Of a DNA stretch of 64,000 nt, positions 47,389 through 59,142 are shown piece after piece (position 1 is the first letter of the stretch; each line of letters starts with the position of its first letter). The notes under the pieces were generated by a model, which saw only the letters and a program-made list of their open reading frames with translations, did not search any database and was not told the origin of the DNA. The position numbers were made by a program, and so were the translations under genes. This stretch comes from Zelopaecilomyces penicillatus (taxonomy: Eukaryota; Ascomycota; Sordariomycetes; Hypocreales; Pseudodiploosporaceae): positions 310,001-374,000 of the forward strand of contig VCCP01000003.1 in assembly GCA_005765155.1 (NCBI GenBank), in the 5' to 3' direction.

Positions 47389-48354
47389 ATGACGATCAAT
47401 CCGCCAGCCACACAAATGGATGAGGCATCGATAATCGCGAAATTTGATAGCTTGGTAAAGTCTGGGCTTGTTTTTTACAAAGCCGAGCAGGAGATAATCG
47501 AGCATGAAAGCGAGGGTCTCAAGGTAGGCACATAATCTTTGACAACCTCATCACGCCCGACCGTAGAGCTAACCCTAACCCAGTTTCAATTCGTCCTCGC
47601 CTCGGCACTGGCCAAGAAACCAACACTGCAAACACCCGGACATGGTGCCGAAACCAATGGCCACGTATTTCAGCAGATGCGGGCCGGAAGCGACATCAAC
47701 ACGGCAGGTTTCGAGATTGGAAATGTTGGCAGTAGTCATTTTCTGATAGCCAACAAATTCTGTTTCGCGAGACCACATCTCATGCTTCTGACATGCGACG
47801 GACATCAGCGACAGTATGAACCCCTTGATGAAGCTGACCTTGAAGCATCCTGGAAAGTATTGAATACTACTGGCAATGGCTATGTTGCCTTCTATAACTG
47901 CGGCAAGATTGGGGGCTGCAGTCGGTTGCATAAACACATGCAGCTCATGCCTATGCCCACCGGCAGCTTTGCATCTTTTCTCGACTCAAAGGGCGGCGTA
48001 GAACCCCATGTGCCGTTTCAGTGGTTTTATCATCGGTTTGACTGTCAGCCGGTTCCTCCAGCTGAATTGGTCAAGGTGTACACAGACTTACTCCGAAAAG
48101 CCAAGGCCGCGTGGGAGGAATGTCTTGGTCAGACCAACAACGATGTCCCAGAAGCCTCTTGCCCCAACAATGTGATCCTTACCACACGATGGATAATGGT
48201 CATCCCAAGACGACGAGCGGCTGTTAACAAGGAGGCGGGCGTCAACGCCCTGGGAATGATTGGGGTGGTTGCTGTCAGCACAGCGAGCGAGATTGAGAAC
48301 TGGGTCCAGCTTGGACTCGGACATTCTCTGAAGGAGCTTGGAGTACCCAGGTAG
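47389..48354 (+). CDS. Ap4A phosphorylase / ATP adenylyltransferase (Apa2-like)
   Basis: Two exons (47389-47523, 47584-48354) give 301 residues. FQFVLASALAKKP and the HIT-like catalytic block GGCSRLHKHMQLMP are diagnostic of Apa1/Apa2; the C-terminal TTRWIMVIPR and NALGMIG strands also match. The enzyme splits diadenosine tetraphosphate with phosphate to ADP and ATP through an adenylyl-His intermediate. Length is close to the yeast enzymes (about 320). It follows the PTR2 gene on the same strand. A duplicate with a cluster role, such as nucleotide transfer, is possible but housekeeping use is as likely. Confidence 0.88.
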
Positions 48355-49709
48355 AACGTAGTACTAGTTTCCAAGGGCTGATGTTTACCTCTAACCCTAC
48401 AATAAATTGACTCTGTTTCAAAATACTTTGAACATATTCAACTCCACGAGTAGCTAGCATGCCAAACTAAAATACAAGTTTCACAAGAGAGCATAGTTCA
48501 TGTCTCCCCGATGTCAATAAGCCGTGGACGAAAAGCCCACGGAAAGATGCCCCATCTTATTGCTACCGACAGAAGAAGGGCACACTAACTCTCTGGTGAG
48601 ACATGAGTAGTGGTCTCTGAACAAGGAAACTGAAGGATCCTCGATTCTCTCTCCCTAGCTAACATTGAGTGCAACTCCCAACTTCCTCCTCCTAGCGTCA
48701 CTAAGTCAACTGCCGCGCCCGCAGGTTTTTGCCTAGACTAGCAATCTGCGGCCTCAGATAGATGGCTTCCACGAATGAAGAGTAAACTCAAAAAGATAAA
48801 TCACAGGCATTGACAGCCCTCGCTTATTTTATTGGCATGGCTGTCTGTCCTTCCCGTCCACGACGGTGTGATCTCGGGCCTTTAAGGTATGAATAACACA
48901 GCCCCCCCCCCAAACCTGTAGCCTTCAGTATGAATTTTTTTTACTCCAAGCTCCGGTAGTTTGTGGGCTGGACTCGGAGTCTCAAGCTACTGTACGGAAT
49001 AGAATAATCCCGGCATGGTGCTTCGCCCGCAGTAGAACACTAAGCCGGATTGTGGCTGAACACGGTCCGTCCAGTATGACAGAAAGTATACTGAACGGCG
49101 GAACATTCAGTAATCCTTTAAATGTTGTGCATATAAGCAGATGACTATGTGTAGCGGTGATGGGTTAATTATAGATCCAACTACCTAACACAGCTACTGA
49201 TAATTCACTACGCGCCTAGTACAACTTCACAGTGTCTCCAAAAAAAGATTAGCCTGACTGGAGACCATTGTGCATACTGAAAAGGAATATATCTACATGT
49301 GGAAGGCGTCTCTTTGCAGGTGGGCTGTCCGAGCTAGGCAATCAAGCAAATGGTTAGCAAATGGGTGATGCCGAGACTAGGCTTGTTGTGGAATGGGGGG
49401 TAATGAAGTAGAACAGTAGCAGGGATGTGGTAACTTGTGAATGGCCATGACGGCTAATTGGGCCAAATCTGATCACGTATTTGGCACTTGGAAGGCTATG
49501 TTTTGTATTGTCCATACATCTTACAGACAATAAAGTCCAACAACGGACAGACCTCAAAAAAGAACAGTGGAATGAATATATAAAGACACAGCCCACCCAC
49601 CCTCAAGATAATAACGAACATCAGCAGCCCATTTTCATCCAGTCGATTTTTTCATATAATCTAATCCCCTATTTACCTGTAGCCTTCCTTTCGCAATTCA
49701 CTGCAAAAT
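48355..49709. other. Intergenic, no supported gene
   Basis: Scanned on both strands; only short motif-free frames. A C-run lies at 48902-48910. The right end should contain the promoter of the secreted-protein gene. Confidence 0.5.
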
Positions 49710-50729
49710 ATGCGGTCACTACTTGTCTCTGCGGCCACTCTCCTGGCTGCCCTCCAACCCATCCAAGCCACAACGAAGTATGGCTGCTGGTCAGACCAGA
49801 GTGCCATCTTCCATGACCAGTGCTTCGTAGCCGCAACTGCGTTGATTACAAAGTTTGCAGTTGGGCCCAATGCCCAAGACGCTGTGATCCCTTCGACCCT
49901 CGAAACTGAGACTAGAGGAAATTGCAGAGTCCAGATCAAGGCCAAGTCTGTTAGGAGAATCCCCATTGCAAATTTGCTCGCCTCGTTCAACATCCTCATT
50001 TCACGTTGCCAACACGGCTGGTTTTACTATGACGATGGATGGTTCAACGCCAATATTCAGGGCCACGCAGGTTGGAAGCGTGATGCTGTTGGGGATGATG
50101 CGACAAACGATGCCGATGTCGATTTCCCTCACGGCGGACTGACTGAGTGGGAGCTCCCCGAAGAGATACCCTCTCTGCCAGCACTCGATGATGCTCTGGC
50201 GGATTCCAGCTCCAGCCATTCCAAGAGGCAGAATGCCAGAGACTTGGTAGTTCCACGAGCTGGCCCACCGCCCCCCACGGGCAACAGGGTCAACAGCCTC
50301 TCCTCGCGCGGCTCCGTCTACACTTTAACCCGAACGCTTGCCAGAACCATATCGGGCTTGACCGCCACAGCTCCTCAGCTTATGCAGTTCTTTGAAGCGA
50401 GAGCTAGGGATATGATTTCAGATGCCTTGACAGAACAGGACTCTGCTATTCAGACGAGCAGCATTGCTTACAATAACGGCCAAAATTCTCAAGCAATCGG
50501 TGTCTTTGCTAGAGTAAATCCTGGGTACGCTGGAACCTGGCAACAACTGTTTAATAAATGGGGCGATAGCGGCCATGCGGCTTCCGAGTTATTAATCATC
50601 GCCCTGAATGACTTCTATCACCGGGGATTCACAACTGCGCTTTATACCATTTGGAATGATAGAACTGGAGAGCTTGTAAGCTTTACCTTCAACAGGGTTG
50701 TGGGAACCACCGATCCTATGCCCAAGTGA
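49710..50729 (+). CDS. Secreted protein of unknown family
   Basis: A single exon of 339 codons. Residues 1-20 form a signal peptide (MRSLLVSAATLLAALQPIQA). The N-terminal third has four cysteines (GCWSDQ, DQCFVA, GNCRVQ, SRCQHGW), followed by Gly/Trp-rich GWFNANIQGHAGW. Two dibasic sites (WKRD, SKRQ) divide the protein and would suit Kex2 processing. The C-terminal part (SRGSVYTLTRT to end) is cysteine-free and probably helical. The N-terminal cysteine pattern resembles other small fungal secreted domains, but I cannot name a family. Confidence 0.72.
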   Translation: MRSLLVSAATLLAALQPIQATTKYGCWSDQSAIFHDQCFVAATALITKFAVGPNAQDAVIPSTLETETRGNCRVQIKAKSVRRIPIANLLASFNILISRCQHGWFYYDDGWFNANIQGHAGWKRDAVGDDATNDADVDFPHGGLTEWELPEEIPSLPALDDALADSSSSHSKRQNARDLVVPRAGPPPPTGNRVNSLSSRGSVYTLTRTLARTISGLTATAPQLMQFFEARARDMISDALTEQDSAIQTSSIAYNNGQNSQAIGVFARVNPGYAGTWQQLFNKWGDSGHAASELLIIALNDFYHRGFTTALYTIWNDRTGELVSFTFNRVVGTTDPMPK

Positions 50730-51320
50730 TCAAGTAGAATACGCAAGTCTGTTAAAATCCATAGTTTCAACTAGACGATTTTGTTTTCAAATTGAGGTGG
50801 TTAAAATATAAAATATTACTCACTGTGTATGTTATAAGTGGCCCGTGTGTGTTTGTTATTGCTGTACATCTTTTCAACCCATCCCGGTGTACCCAAATTG
50901 TGCCGTAAGGGGCTGGCTGGCAAGTAGCGACATCACAACATCAGTCAGATATTAGTCACAAAGGCGGTTACATGAAGCCTCTGTTTGGTCCCCAAGGCTT
51001 CACAGTCCGTCACGAGCGCGTCATACCCTACTTATACTCTTCTCATACCATTTCCTCAGATTGTTTGAAGGCTGCGCTACGGAAGCATCGGGGGTTGTGA
51101 GTTGATGGTTACCCCGCATCACAGCATCATACGTCCATCTCATTCATATCTACGGAGCATCAATTTAAGATTCTTCTCTTCCTACATTCGCTTTTTCGTC
51201 ATCTTGGTGCTTTTAGAATTAATGTTTCTTACCCAAAGACCAGTAATCCGTCGGCTCTTGTTTCAAAAGATTACCAGCCATCGTCTCTGGAACAACCACA
51301 ACATCTACAACATCCATAAC
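50730..51320. other. Intergenic / 5' leader of the flavoprotein gene
   Basis: No separate gene. The reading frame of the flavoprotein is open back to an ATG at 51102, but that stretch lacks conservation with the family. Confidence 0.5.
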
Positions 51321-52772
51321 ATGTCAACACACTACGATGCAGTAGTCATTGGCTCTGGCCAAGGAGGCACGCCGCTCAGTATGGCATTTGCGCAGGCCAA
51401 GAAAAAGACAGCACTGATTGAGTCCACACATGTCGGCGGGTGCTGTGTCAACGAAGGCTGCACTCCAACCAAGACCATGATTGCGTCTGGGCGGGTTGCC
51501 TACTTGGCTCGTCGCGGTCCTGATTACGGTGTCCATATGGGCAGCAACGGGGCGACAAACGATGTTCACGTCGCCATGGAAAAGGTCAGGCAGCGCAAGC
51601 GCGACATAGTTGATAGCTTCCGCTCTGGCAGTGAGCGAAGAGTGCGCGAATCTGGTGTTGAACTGATCAGAGGGTCAGCAAGCTTCACAGATGACCGTAC
51701 CATTCAGGTCCGTGGTCACGATGGTGTTGAAAGGGAACTCACTGCCGATCGCATCTTCATCTGCACCGGTGAACGTCCAGCTCCTCCCAAGATTAATGGC
51801 TTCAATGCTGCCTCTTTCCCCAAACACACCATCCTTGACTCGACGTCTATCCAGGAACTTGGTGTAATTCCTCCTCATCTCCTCGTCGTTGGTGGAGGCT
51901 ACATCGGGCTTGAGTTTGGCCAACTATTCCGTCGGTTAGGAGCTGCTGTAACTATTGTTCAGAGACGAGCACAGTTGCTTCCTCGTGAAGATGCCGATGT
52001 GGCCGAGGCGATGCTGAATATACTTCAACAAGACGGCGTCAAGGTTTTGCTTAACACGACGCCTACTAGTGTTCAGAACAGCGACAACGATGACCCGGCG
52101 ACGGCAATTAAAGTGTCAATTTCAACATCCAAGGACAATAGTCAATCAGAGTTGCTGGTGTCACATGTTCTACTTGCCGCTGGCCGTCTGCCCAACACCG
52201 ATACTTTGAACCTAGACGCCGCAGGCGTAGAGACCACATCCCGCGGACACATTGTCGCCGACCCGCAACTTCAAACCACAAGCTCACGCGTCTGGGCACT
52301 TGGCGACGTAAAGGGTGGCCCTGCTTTCACTCATGTCTCCTATGATGACTTCCGCCTATTACGAGGCAATCTCATCGACCAACACAAAACCGCTACACCT
52401 CTCACCACCGTCGACCGCGTCCTACCTTATGTCGTCTACACTGATCCCCAGCTCGGACACGTTGGTCTACACGAGCACGAGGCACGCGCCAAATTTCCCA
52501 GCGGCAAGATCCAGGTTGCGACTATGCCCATGTCCTATGTAGCACGAGCGCTGGAGATGGATGAGACGAGGGGCTTGATGAAAGCGGTGGTAGATACCGA
52601 GTCACAGAAGATTTTAGGATTCACCTGTTTAGGGCTGGAAGGCGGAGAGATTATGAGCGTTGTGCAAATGGCGATGATTGGAGGCCAGAAGTGGACGGCA
52701 CTTAGAGATGCAGTATGGGCGCATCCGTCTCTTGCTGAGAGTTTGAACAATATCTGGGGGTTTTTGAAGTAA
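51321..52772 (+). CDS. Pyridine nucleotide-disulfide oxidoreductase, mercuric-reductase-like
   Basis: A single exon of 483 residues from ATG 51321. The FAD dinucleotide motif is GSGQGG at 11-16. The redox disulfide is C42-VNEG-C47. The NAD(P) motif GGGYIGLEFG lies near the middle. ALGDVKGGPAFTHVS is the second FAD motif, and the dimerisation domain ends with HPSLAESLN, where the catalytic His normally sits (AHPS). It matches the class of flavoprotein reductases annotated as mercuric reductase-like or dihydrolipoamide dehydrogenase-like; no metal-binding domain is fused. An in-frame ATG at 51102 would add 73 residues with a hydrophobic patch, possible but less likely. Confidence 0.85.
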   Translation: MSTHYDAVVIGSGQGGTPLSMAFAQAKKKTALIESTHVGGCCVNEGCTPTKTMIASGRVAYLARRGPDYGVHMGSNGATNDVHVAMEKVRQRKRDIVDSFRSGSERRVRESGVELIRGSASFTDDRTIQVRGHDGVERELTADRIFICTGERPAPPKINGFNAASFPKHTILDSTSIQELGVIPPHLLVVGGGYIGLEFGQLFRRLGAAVTIVQRRAQLLPREDADVAEAMLNILQQDGVKVLLNTTPTSVQNSDNDDPATAIKVSISTSKDNSQSELLVSHVLLAAGRLPNTDTLNLDAAGVETTSRGHIVADPQLQTTSSRVWALGDVKGGPAFTHVSYDDFRLLRGNLIDQHKTATPLTTVDRVLPYVVYTDPQLGHVGLHEHEARAKFPSGKIQVATMPMSYVARALEMDETRGLMKAVVDTESQKILGFTCLGLEGGEIMSVVQMAMIGGQKWTALRDAVWAHPSLAESLNNIWGFLK

Positions 52773-52995
52773 GGGTCTTCGCACTTCTCAGAGCCCATAT
52801 CGCCTGGGATTCTATTATATCTCATATTTTGGTATATCTTATAGCTACGCCGGTCTCGGTAGTAGTTTTAGTAAAATAGTAGGCCTTGTATAACGTTTTG
52901 GTAATCAAAATGTCATAATCAAACCAAGTCTTACAGTTTCTTAATAATAATTACTATCTTTAACAGTATCGTGCAGTATGCACCATCGATGCCCA

Positions 52996-54297
52996 TTAAT
53001 CGACCTTCTCCACGACATTTGGCTCCGCATTGTCGGTTGTCGGAGTGTCCCACATCTCGTCGTCATCGTCAAGCCCATCACCATCGTCATCATGGTCAGA
53101 CGTAACATCCCACCCCAGAGTATTGCCCTCAGCATTGCGCTTGCCAGCGCTTTTGGCACTGCCGGCTTTAGAACAGCCACCACCAAACTTGCTCTCTAGT
53201 TCTGGATCCGTCATGGTTGTTTTTTCGAACCGTGGGCTTCCTTCATCGTGTACAGCAATCCAAGTCTTTCGTGGTAGACCAGCCAAGAGGAACCCAGAGT
53301 TGAGTCGAAGGAGGATAGCCCAGGCAAAGCGGGCCAAAAGATAGGGTCCAGAAAAGACATCGGGAGCAACTACAATATTGTGATGCATCGGCCATAGCGA
53401 CGTGGCTTTGTGGTCAATAACATGACTAGCCCAAACAGGGCTAGAAGCGGCCGATTTAGCCTTAGGTACAATAGCCCAATATCCATTATCGAAGAGGCGA
53501 TGGAGATCAACTCGCAGCTTGAGGAGATTATGATCATCATGCATGCCTACATGATATCTAGACATATTATTTAATGCAAACCACTTACCCTCTTCCCTTG
53601 GAACGAGGTGAGCTAGCTCTAAGCTATTAGTGGCATATGTAAGAGCACATTTATCGCTCTTCGCCATATAAGTAGGGAGGGCTACCGGCCAACCTTCAGG
53701 CATTTGGTCATGGGGAAAGATCCAGTTCCGGAAGCTTGGTACAATAGCATACTTGTCTGGTGCTAATTAAATATTAGATTAGCAAGTAGATATAGAAGTT
53801 TTTAAAGACATACACTGGGTTTTTGAAATATGGAAGTAATAATCCTGGTCTAGTAGCACACCATGGATAGGTGTTAGGACATGAGAATGGCCGGACCTAT
53901 CAAAGCTGAGATAGCCACGCCAGTTGTTCCCAGCAACAATACCACAAGCTACAAGCGCTGTCCAGTGATGAACACCCAGCTTAGGAGGGTGAAGTGGTAT
54001 CGTATGGTTCCAGGTTGGATGTCCCTCACGGACCATCTCGCCCAAATCTTTGTTGGGCACAAAACGAACAGTACTGCTCGGGCGAGCAAGGTTGGTAGAT
54101 GCGGTGGCCAGTGTGACTTTGCCGGTAGAGCTACTCGTATCAAAATCGCCCAAAGAATCGACGCGAGCAAGAGTGAAGAGGATATTGTTCGGTCCGTCAT
54201 ACCCAGGGTGACGGAAGGTAATGTCATCCAAAAAGACCACAGGCGGTTGGAAGATGTGACGAAGGGGGGCATGAACTGACGCGCCTGGCAGTTCCAT
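52996..54297 (-). CDS. HNH-domain protein (fungal HNH_2-type)
   Basis: Two exons (53814-54297, 52996-53762; 51-nt intron) give 416 residues. The core reads CALTY, then LELAHLVP, about 25 residues on HNLLKLRVDLHRLFD, then YWAIVPK. This is the order of the fungal HNH endonuclease-like domain. The C-terminus is strongly acidic (SDHDDDGDGLDDDDE). Such proteins form large families in ascomycetes; nuclease activity is inferred from fold, not demonstrated. The plus-strand frames over this gene are shadows. Confidence 0.78.
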
Positions 54298-54570
54298 TAT
54301 GATAGAGAGTGTTGGGAGAAGAAAATGGGAGCAGATTTAGAAAGGCTGTGGGGTGGTGATGATCGGGATCGAAATTTGAAAGGAAAAGACAAACTATGAC
54401 AATGTAATTACATAGTCAAATATCATACGGGCCAGACATTCCTTCCCCTCCACCAATTTAAACTTTATTCTTTATAATCACGTTTCCTTACATAATTAAT
54501 TTTATATTTCAACAGTACCTGGTACTATGGGTAGGTAATTATTTTAATTGACTGAGATTGTCATATATTT

Positions 54571-54650
54571 GTAGATATTGCTAGAGATTCAGGGGTATTG
54601 CTAGCGATTTCTATATATTTCTGGATATTGCTAGAGATCTTTAGGAATTT
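54571..54650 (+). repeat. Degenerate repeat around GGATATTGCTAG
   Basis: At least three imperfect units (AGATATTGCTAGAGAT, GGGTATTGCTAGCGAT, GGATATTGCTAGAGAT). Their reverse complement matches the right end of the 14431-14532 minisatellite. Confidence 0.65.
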
Positions 54651-56701
54651 ACAGAGATGCCTAGATACTGCATCTTTTGTGAGATATACTGTAGATCTTT
54701 ATTTATCAGTTTCTGGATACCCATCAATCCGCCGATCAACTTGAACTTCATAACTTGATGTACCGAAATATTGTTGGTATTTGTCAATCAATTATCGTGC
54801 ACCTGTTTCATCCTCTGTTGCGAGCAAGTTAGGTTTAGTGTTATTCTTGCTCTCGTCTTGCCTATCTTGCACCTGCTCACCATGATGTATTGTGCCAATA
54901 CATACCACAAGCAGAGTCTAGTAAGTAAAAAGCGAAATTCAAGCAAGACAGACGGATACAGCATGTTTCTTTCGGGCTCATACAAAGTATCGATAATAAC
55001 CATGCAAGAATTAACATCATTACGGCTCATCAGTGGTTATTGAGCCAACAATGTCACAGCTGAGACTCCCAAATGACAAGGTAAACATGTTGAATGCTGC
55101 AGTCAATGACAGAAATGGGGAAAACAGTAACAAGTTAAGCTTGTTTCGACTCGACTCGATCACTCAAATATAGCAAAACACTGTGTCGTTGTTACATCAA
55201 AGCGCTCGATGACGGGTTCTCGTATGTAGTAGAAGGCCGAAGTCGACAATCTCAATCATGGAATCACAGGTACATATCAATTTCAAACTTGCGTACACCC
55301 AGCAAGACATACTCATAGTTAACAAGCAAAATTTCGTTTCTGAGAGTTTAATGGGTTTCAATTGTACTCTGCTACTCCATGTCCGGTTAGCTCCAGCCTG
55401 TCAAATGCTTTGTTGTGAGCATAACCCAATCTCCATGGCGTCGTATATGATTAGTTATTGATTTTATTCATGAGCATTTTCATAGATTCTTGTTTTTTTT
55501 TCGATACGGTTAGTCCTGATAACTAGTATGCATACGAAATACCGGATCCGGCAGTTCAAGATTGCGTCTGATATTCCCGTCAAACTCAAAGATACAACGT
55601 TGCGAATGTCCAGGAGGGCCTCGAATGTTCTCAAGATTTTGGTCCAGAAATACAATTGGATGGCGTAAGCTCTTCTTCTAATGAGACAATCACCCTTCCC
55701 CTCTGAGTTGAAATGCCGTATGGCCATGATCCACGAATAATGACTAGGTAGGTACGTATGCTAACTACGTCGGGAAGTACTGCCGATAAGTTCCCATTAC
55801 CCCAAAGGATTCGGTGTTTCCAAAACACTCTGTCAATAAGCTAGGTATTCTTGAAACTCAAAAACAGATAGGCAATTCAAATTACACGTGAGCCTCCGCG
55901 TGGCGCATGTTTCTTATTGATGGCCGAGGGGTGAAGGCTGTTGTGCGACGACTTCGGCACGTTTGTTCAACATATACAAAGCACACTTGATTGGAAGAGA
56001 GCAGCATGAGCATAAATATTAGCATGCAATATCCATTGCTAAGGGAGTGGAAAAAGTGTACATTGGCATGGGCAGGGATTACGAGTCATTTCAACCACCG
56101 TGGGTGAATAGTTAGGCATGACTATCATACACATTGAAGTGCTCCGTATATGACCAACTTACTACTAACTAGTCACTCATCTCAATCTTGCTTCAGCATG
56201 ACAATACCAAAATCTGGCTGAGCGATGCCAAAGGAATCTCTGATGAATGGTACTATGACTCGTATATTCGTTCACCATCCGCATTCAGCTTTGCTTATAA
56301 AACACCCGAGTACGTCAGATGCCGGCGCTAAATGCCGAATGCGCTGACTCGTGTCTGCAGGCTCCTGCCATAACAGGTTGCGGGCAACATCCAGCCATTC
56401 TCTACGAGAATCCCTTTAAAGCGAAAGCCTATAATGATTGCGTGAATCATACCCCTGGCGCTTCTCATACTCAACCCAACGGCAATCGCCACCCCAGGAC
56501 AGCATTACCTATTCGAGCAGCATCGGCTTTCTGGAAACCGCCAAAGCCAACTCCAACAGGAAAACCAATACATGCTGCGGCAGATGTTATCATATTTCTG
56601 GGTTAATAGGGCCGACTGACCAGGGTATCCGGACATGAAGCTTCAGTTATTCGGGAAGCTAAATCCGCAGAGTTGCTGACAAACTCAACTCTTTAATCAA
56701 T

Positions 56702-56710
56702 TATATAAAG
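56702..56710 (+). promoter_or_regulatory. TATA box of cyanovirin copy 1
   Basis: TATATAAAG lies 108 nt before the ATG. The copy 2 equivalent is CTATAAAG near 58385, with the same following AAGACCA..CTTC context. Copy 3 lacks the whole segment. Confidence 0.6.
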
Positions 56711-56792
56711 AAAGACCAAGACTTCTCTTTTTCTTAGATTCATATTCCTCCAAATAAACACAACATCATACACCAAAGACTTTGCAAATCTC

Positions 56793-56819
56793 CATCATCA
56801 TCATCATCATCATCATCAT
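56793..56819 (+). repeat. (CAT)9 microsatellite running into the start codon
   Basis: Nine CAT triplets end at 56819; the last AT plus the next G form the start codon of cyanovirin copy 1. Changes in repeat number would alter the leader but not the coding frame. Confidence 0.9.
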
Positions 56820-57443
56820 GCACTTTACTTCAGCCGTTCTTTTCCTCACCTCAGCCATCACTGCGGTGAATGGGCAGGGATTTTCAAGGACATGCCCCAA
56901 GTTTGTACGGTCCTCACCGTATTCTTCATTGTCAGAATGAAGTTGACTAACTATTTTGCGTTTCTGCAATTTTTCATTTCTTTTTAGAGTACTACAGATT
57001 TTGGAACACGACTCAGAGCAGAATGCTTTGATATTTCTGGAAAGACCATAACCTCTACACTCAATTTGAATTTTTGCTTCAAAAATACGAATGGTCGACT
57101 TGATGCAGGGTATGTGTATATCTTGTGCATCTCCCCATTTCTATTGGGGGGGGGTTGATTACAGGATTGCTAATCCAAGTATAGCCGCAATTTTGTCGAT
57201 TCCTGCGAAGGCTGTTACCTGCAAGGTACAAAGCTGAGTTGTGCGTGCCGAGACCAACACCAAAGACACAGTATGGCCGAACACGACCTGGGTAAGAGCC
57301 TCTTTTGCCCTGCCTATATATACCCCCCCCCCCCCCTCCCCTTTCAAATTTCTCTCCTGGAATAGTTTGCTGATAATTCCAACTTAATTTTTCTCCAAAT
57401 AGACCTCAATGTAACAAATGTAGATGGACGTCTACGTTGCTAG
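56818..57443 (+). CDS. Secreted cyanovirin-N homologue (CVNH), copy 1, intact
   Basis: Four exons (56818-56904, 56988-57109, 57185-57291, 57403-57443; 87/122/107/41 nt) give 118 residues. Residues 1-19 are a signal peptide ending in VNG. The mature part has the CVNH pattern: GFSRTC, then LRAECFD, LNFCFKNTNGRLDAG, SCEGCYLQGTKLSCACR, and VTNVDGRLRC at the end. CVNH proteins are small lectins that bind mannose-rich glycans; fungal roles are unclear. All introns are GT-AG. A 14-nt C run (57323-57336) lies in intron 3. It is the only copy of three with start codon, promoter and frame intact. Confidence 0.88.
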
Positions 57444-57844
57444 ACTTGATACCCAGCACGCTATTTGGCAAATCTCGTCTGTGTCTTTATCGAGGTTTCT
57501 CTTACGTTTATGACAAGAAATTGGGAGAAATGAGTGTAAAACATGGCAGAACTTGACAGAGTGTTTAATTCATACCGAATTCTATTAGGCTTTAGTTTTC
57601 TAAACTAAACAATATATATATATATATATATTATGATGCTGAATTAGATTAAACCTCAACCGTGATACTTTACAAGCTATAGCTGCTATTCGTAATGATT
57701 AAAACTTAGATAGAATACAGGCAAACTCCAAAATATCTGAGTAGATGCGGTTTCTATTAAACAGATTATGTTACCAGTCTGTTTAGCCTCCCAATACAAG
57801 GATAATCCTTCAACCACAACAAACATCCTTCAGCCTTACTTACA

Positions 57845-57869
57845 GCTGGTCGGCTGTGAGCCGACCAGC
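57845..57869. repeat. Perfect hairpin in the spacer after copy 1
   Basis: GCTGGTCGGCT and AGCCGACCAGC flank GTG (11-bp arms). The matching spacers after copies 2 and 3 have lost the symmetry. A transcription terminator is one possible role but is not shown. Confidence 0.6.
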
Positions 57870-58478
57870 CGGCCTCATAACGTCACAATCCAAACTGGCT
57901 AACAACCCAGTCAAAGGACCTCAGCAGTTTTGATGACAAAATCAAATGCCGTTACTAAGAGATAAAATGCCCTGACTCGTGTTTCCTACCATCACAGCAA
58001 AACCCGTCATTCTCCTCCAGAGCCCCCCCCCTGTAAAAAGGGCTGTTTATGGTTTTGCGCGAATCATAACCCTTACCTCTGCCAAGACCTATCTAATGAC
58101 ATAACAGACACACACACACACACGGGGACTAGAGTAACGTTTTTCTTGTCGTCGATTGTCAAAGCTAGCCCCCCCCCCCAGACTAGGCCCAGACAATCTG
58201 GGGGCCGAGAAAACTAACAGGTCTTTGGGGTAGATACGATACGCATGGTCAATGACTTGACTTTACATCAGTCATAGTCCCTCTCTTTAGTAGAAGACCG
58301 TTGAGATACCCAGACATTCAACGTTATGGTTAAGTCGGCAAACTAAACCGCTAGTCTGGCTGATGAATCTCAAACCTTTACTCATCTATAAAGCAAGACC
58401 AGAGCTTCCCATTCTATACCTTCCTTTTTTCTCTCAAAGACAAACCAAAACAATCTCCCAACAAAAAAAGAAAACACC

Positions 58479-59142
58479 ATTTACATCTCGTCATCCGTCC
58501 TTCTCCTCGCCTCGGCCGCCACTACAGTGCTTGGACAGGGATTTACAAGAACATGCAGCAACATTGTATGTTTTTTTTTTTTTTTACTTCTCTCTTTGTA
58601 TTCCTTTCAAATAATATTAGTTGCAAAACCCCCAGCAAGGTCTTAACATACCTAACCTGATGGGGGGGAAAATAGGCACTTTTAGATGATGAGGCCAGAT
58701 TATGACTCGAATGCTCTGATGGTCAAGGCAAAATGATCAAGACGTATTTCAATTTGTTCATGTGCTTGTCAAATGATGATGGCCGACTGATCCCAGGGTA
58801 TGTGCTTATATGTTTTGTTTTATTTTGAGGGGATCTGTAATAGCTTAGGTTTACTCTTGAGTCTAAGGCAGGATTGCTGACTGAAACAGACAATACTTTC
58901 CTGATAGCTGTAACAACTGCCACCTGCGAGGGTCAATGCTAGGCTGTGCATGCCAAAACAAACGTGGAACATACAGTATAGCACAAATTGACTTGGGTAG
59001 GTGCCTTCCCTTTCCCCGATCGTTCACCCCCCCCCCCCCCCTCCTCTTTGTCCTCTTCAATTTATCATCCATCATTTTCTAATCCGTTTGTGTTAACTCA
59101 GACACGCGTCTAACAAATGTGGCGGGACATTTACGATGCTAG
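58479..59142 (+). pseudogene. CVNH copy 2, start codon lost and one internal stop
   Basis: Exons 58479-58565, 58676-58797, 58890-58996 and 59102-59142 have exactly the lengths of copy 1 (87/122/107/41). The start codon position reads ATT. In exon 2 the codon equivalent to Arg in copy 1 (LRAEC) is TGA (58703-58705). Otherwise the signal peptide (VLLLASAATTVLGQG), LNFC-equivalent strand, SCNNCHLRGS and VAGHLRC end are well kept. TATA-like CTATAAAG remains near 58385. A 15-nt C run (59027-59041) sits in intron 3. The two lesions make production of a full lectin unlikely. Confidence 0.85.

Larger units (their letters stand above)
54298..56817. other. 2.5-kb gene-poor region upstream of the cyanovirin array
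   Basis: No gene is supported. It contains a degenerate AGATATTGCTAG repeat (54571-54650). Towards 56400-56480 it shows the first similarity (GTGAATCAT, CCC..GGCG) to the segments found upstream of the other cyanovirin copies. Confidence 0.5.

Noticed and set aside
51102..51320. N-terminal extension of the flavoprotein
   Set aside because: Frame is open but the extra 73 residues have no family counterpart; ATG 51321 fits the family start.
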